From: an uncultured Slackia sp.
GTDB taxonomy: Bacteria; Actinomycetota; Coriobacteriia; Coriobacteriales; Eggerthellaceae
Assembly: GCA_900553775.1 (NCBI GenBank)
Contig: USEZ01000074.1
Location: forward strand, 1 to 8,696
DNA length: 8,696 nt
Direction: 5' to 3'
How positions within the stretch are numbered: the stretch's first letter is position 1; each line of letters starts with the position of its first letter. Below the pieces are notes generated by a model. That model searched no databases. It was not told the origin of the DNA and worked only from the letters and a program-made list of their open reading frames with translations. Of the stretch, positions 6,975-8,696 are shown in pieces. A program made the position numbers and the translations under genes.

Positions 6975-7026
6975 GGGGACATTCTCCGCTTTTTCGGTGC
7001 ATGACGGCGCCCTTCCCGGGCTTTTT
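6975..7026 (+). terminator. Two tandem weak hairpin-plus-T5 elements
   Basis: The first is GGGGA (6975-6979) pairing with TCTCC (6983-6987, one G-T wobble), followed by GC and T5 (6990-6994). The second is GCCC (7009-7012) pairing with GGGC (7018-7021), followed directly by T5 (7022-7026). Both T tracts lie in an identical 9-mer, GCTTTTTCG, at 6988-6996 and 7020-7028, 32 bp apart. The stems are only 5 and 4 bp, so each alone is weak. They may back up the hairpin at 6916, or act in regulation of the next gene. Confidence 0.35.
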
Positions 7027-7028
7027 CG

Positions 7029-7034
7029 TATGAT
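7029..7034 (+). promoter_or_regulatory. Possible -10 element for the LOTUS/DUF3825 gene
   Basis: TATGAT matches the consensus at five of six positions and is identical to the candidate before ispD. It directly follows the second T5 tract, 70 bp before the ATG at 7104. No good -35 lies 16-18 bp upstream (the region is GC-rich), so it is only a candidate. Confidence 0.3.
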
Positions 7035-7103
7035 GGCCGCGTTATTCGATACGTAATTTCCGGCGGCGCACGGCGTTCGCCGCATTCATGACAAGGAGGC
7101 CGC

Positions 7104-8696
7104 ATGGCCCGCAAATCCGCGCAGCCGCATATGTCCGGCGACGATCGCCGGTTCATTTATCGCGCGCTGAAGAAGAAGTTCGATTTCGACGAGGAATACC
7201 CTTTGGCAAGCCTGGGGTGGTGCTTCGTACGCGAAGGCATCGACCGCGAAGACTACGGGTTTTTGAAGCTGAAGCCGATGCTTGAAGAGATGTCCGATTT
7301 CGTGAGCATGTCGACGAAGGAAATCGGCGGCGTGTCGCAGTCGATGTTCTCGCTGCATGAATTCGATCCGTACGAATCCGACGCTTCGGACATCTCCGAC
7401 GACGATGCCGACGAGGGCCGTAAGACCGCTTCGAAGGATGCCGCATCTTTTGAGGATGAAAGGAAAGAAGGTTTCCAAGAGAATGCAGATATTCAAAAGG
7501 ATTCTGATTCTCAAAAGAAAGAAGACGATAAAAAGAAACAAGGTATAAAAAGTAAGCAAGAAGAAAAAGAAAGTACTAAAGATAAAAAAGTATTAAACAG
7601 TAAAAAAGATACTAAAGCTGATAACGAGGTAAAACGCATATCGAAAGACGCGGGAATCGAGGGAAGCGAAAAAAACGGCTCCGTATCTTCCCGCGATAGC
7701 TCGTCTTCGGCCGATGCAGGTTCCGAACGCAACGACGGAACCGATCGTTCGAAGGGCGATGCCGCCCGCAAACGCGTTTCCGAGAAAAAAGACGATGCCG
7801 CCGAGAAGCCCGCTTCCGCCGAGAAGGGAGAGGCCGGCCGCGCATCGGCGGCAAAGACGGCGCAGGAGGGGGGCGAGCCTGCCGCGAAAACGGACGATGC
7901 CGCCAAAGAGCCTCGGCGGGGCGATTCCGACGCGGCTTCGGCGAACGGCAAGCCTGCGAAAGCCTCCGTGCGTCGATCGGCGAAAACGGGGTCGTCGACT
8001 GCGGCGAAGGCGGCCGTGCCGGAGCGCGAGGCCGCCGAGAAGCCGAACGAGGGCGAGCCGGGCGATCGGGCAAGAAAGAAGGCCGATGCCGATGTTTCGT
8101 CGCGTCGCAAACCGAAACAGCCTTCTTCCGCGAAAGAGCAGCCGCCTGCCCGTCCCGAGCGCAGGATGCGCCGTCGCGTGATTCCCGGCAAGGCGCTCGA
8201 GCGCTTCGGATATCTGGGCACGTGGCAGGAATTTCTCGAAACGTTGGCGGGCCTTGCGCTCGACGAGCCGTGGGACTTCAACGATGCGGGGCTCGACGTG
8301 CGCACGCGCCGCTTCGACATCCTGCACAACTACATCCGCTACACGTTCTACCGTCTGACGCTCGAAGACAAGGTGGGATTTTCGGCCGACGAGGATTTCG
8401 CCGCATGGAACACCGGTCTTGTGGACAGGCATTACGAAGACATCTATGCCTGCTTCGAGCCGTCCGATCCTGCCAACCCCGACGAAGCGCGCTATTCCTG
8501 GACGTTTTCGGGCTTTTGCACCGCGGGAACGGGCAGGCTGGGCAAGCGCCTGGTGCGCGAACTCAATCCGCTGCCGCAGCCCGCGAGCTATCTCGAGCGC
8601 AAAGAGGACCTTCTGTTCGACCTCGACCGCGAGGTGGTGTGCGACGTGCATCATATCGTCGTCGACAACGTGCATCGGCTGCCGGTGAACTTTTTG
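7104..8696 (+). CDS. OST-HTH/LOTUS domain protein with long charged linker and DUF3825-like C-terminus (3' truncated by window)
   Basis: The frame from ATG 7104 is open for 531 codons to the window end with no stop. AAGGAGG (7093-7099) precedes the start. Residues 13-75 resemble an OST-HTH/LOTUS winged helix, a predicted RNA-binding fold: helix RRFIYRALKKKF, then YPLASLGWCFVREG, then the hallmark YGFLKLKPMLEEM and FVSM. Residues about 93-354 are low-complexity and rich in Lys, Glu, Asp, Ser and Ala, with no Trp or Tyr and only two Phe, so probably disordered. From about 360, segments such as LETLAGLALDEPWDF, ILHNYIRYTFYRL, WNTGLVDRHYEDIYACF, WTFSGF and HHIVVDNVHRLPVNFL match my recollection of DUF3825, a domain known together with OST-HTH. 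No signal peptide or membrane segment is seen, so it is likely cytoplasmic. An AT-rich stretch interrupts the linker's codon usage. RNA binding is inferred; no catalytic motif is recognised. The domain calls need an HMM search. Confidence 0.8.
   Translation, partial: MARKSAQPHMSGDDRRFIYRALKKKFDFDEEYPLASLGWCFVREGIDREDYGFLKLKPMLEEMSDFVSMSTKEIGGVSQSMFSLHEFDPYESDASDISDDDADEGRKTASKDAASFEDERKEGFQENADIQKDSDSQKKEDDKKKQGIKSKQEEKESTKDKKVLNSKKDTKADNEVKRISKDAGIEGSEKNGSVSSRDSSSSADAGSERNDGTDRSKGDAARKRVSEKKDDAAEKPASAEKGEAGRASAAKTAQEGGEPAAKTDDAAKEPRRGDSDAASANGKPAKASVRRSAKTGSSTAAKAAVPEREAAEKPNEGEPGDRARKKADADVSSRRKPKQPSSAKEQPPARPERRMRRRVIPGKALERFGYLGTWQEFLETLAGLALDEPWDFNDAGLDVRTRRFDILHNYIRYTFYRLTLEDKVGFSADEDFAAWNTGLVDRHYEDIYACFEPSDPANPDEARYSWTFSGFCTAGTGRLGKRLVRELNPLPQPASYLERKEDLLFDLDREVVCDVHHIVVDNVHRLPVNFL
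7440..7640 (+). other. AT-rich island with reversed codon preference inside the linker
   Basis: Hand counts give 24, 17 and 14 G/C of 60 bases in three successive blocks (7441-7500, 7501-7560, 7561-7620), against 44 of 60 at 8521-8580. In codons 7440-7619 only 11 of 60 end in G or C, against 15 of 20 just before and 17 of 20 at 8520-8579. Codons such as ATA, TTA, GTA, AGT and ACT cluster here. It encodes a stretch with 16 Lys, 8 Glu and 8 Asp in 60 residues. A6 runs lie at 7584-7589 and 7602-7607, plus several A5 runs. The reading frame is intact across it. Confidence 0.85.

Noticed and set aside
7797..8044. Short direct repeats such as GCCGCCGAGAAGCC (7797 and 8031) in the linker
   Set aside because: Explained by repeated Ala-Glu-Lys low-complexity coding with preferred codons; no regular unit or spacing like a tandem or CRISPR array.
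7593..8675. - strand open frames opposite the LOTUS/DUF3825 gene
   Set aside because: The + strand frame is open over 531 codons with a good ribosome-binding site and domain-like ends; the antisense products are Arg/Ser/Ala-rich shadows.

Overview
The window reads as a high-GC bacterial chromosome segment in which every supported gene lies on the + strand. Order: clpC (5' end cut by the window edge), ispD, ispF, cysS, rlmB, yacP/rae1-like, rlmH, and a long gene running off the 3' end. The order ispD-ispF-cysS-rlmB is shared with Actinobacteria such as Mycobacterium. The presence of yacP and rlmH near clpC recalls Firmicutes. High GC, this mixed gene set and the last protein's architecture suggest a Coriobacteriia (Eggerthellales-like) actinobacterium. 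That is inference from gene content; no rRNA or other marker in the window settles it.

Layout. Bases 1-1571 encode the C-terminal part of ClpC, closed by a strong intrinsic terminator (perfect 14-bp stem, 1655-1685). Bases 1846-4783 form an ispD-ispF-cysS unit (two isoprenoid MEP-pathway enzymes plus cysteinyl-tRNA synthetase), closed by a second good terminator (4840-4870). A new unit begins at an extended -10 promoter (4881-4889) and carries rlmB (23S rRNA 2'-O-methyltransferase) and yacP (NYN-domain RNase). Between these two genes is a short AT-rich gap with a repeated and partly palindromic 9-mer. rlmH (23S rRNA pseudouridine methyltransferase) has a plausible promoter of its own (TTGTGG-N17-TAGAAT). 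It is followed by a 222-bp gap with one GC-rich hairpin and two weak hairpin-plus-T5 elements.

The least ordinary gene starts at 7104 and stays open for 531 codons to the window end. Its N-terminus resembles an OST-HTH/LOTUS RNA-binding winged helix (about residues 13-75). About 260 residues of charged, low-complexity, probably disordered linker follow. From about residue 360 it resembles DUF3825. Inside the linker sits a sharply AT-rich stretch (about 7440-7640) with reversed codon preference (11 of 60 codons ending in G/C by hand count).

Together the right half is RNA-centred: two rRNA methyltransferases that modify sites near the ribosomal decoding or peptidyl-transfer centre, a ribosome-associated-type NYN RNase, and a LOTUS/DUF3825 protein. 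LOTUS and NYN domains are often fused or linked in other proteins, so a functional connection between yacP and the last gene is the most interesting hypothesis here. It remains unproven. No tRNA, rRNA, CRISPR array, insertion sequence or phage gene was recognised.
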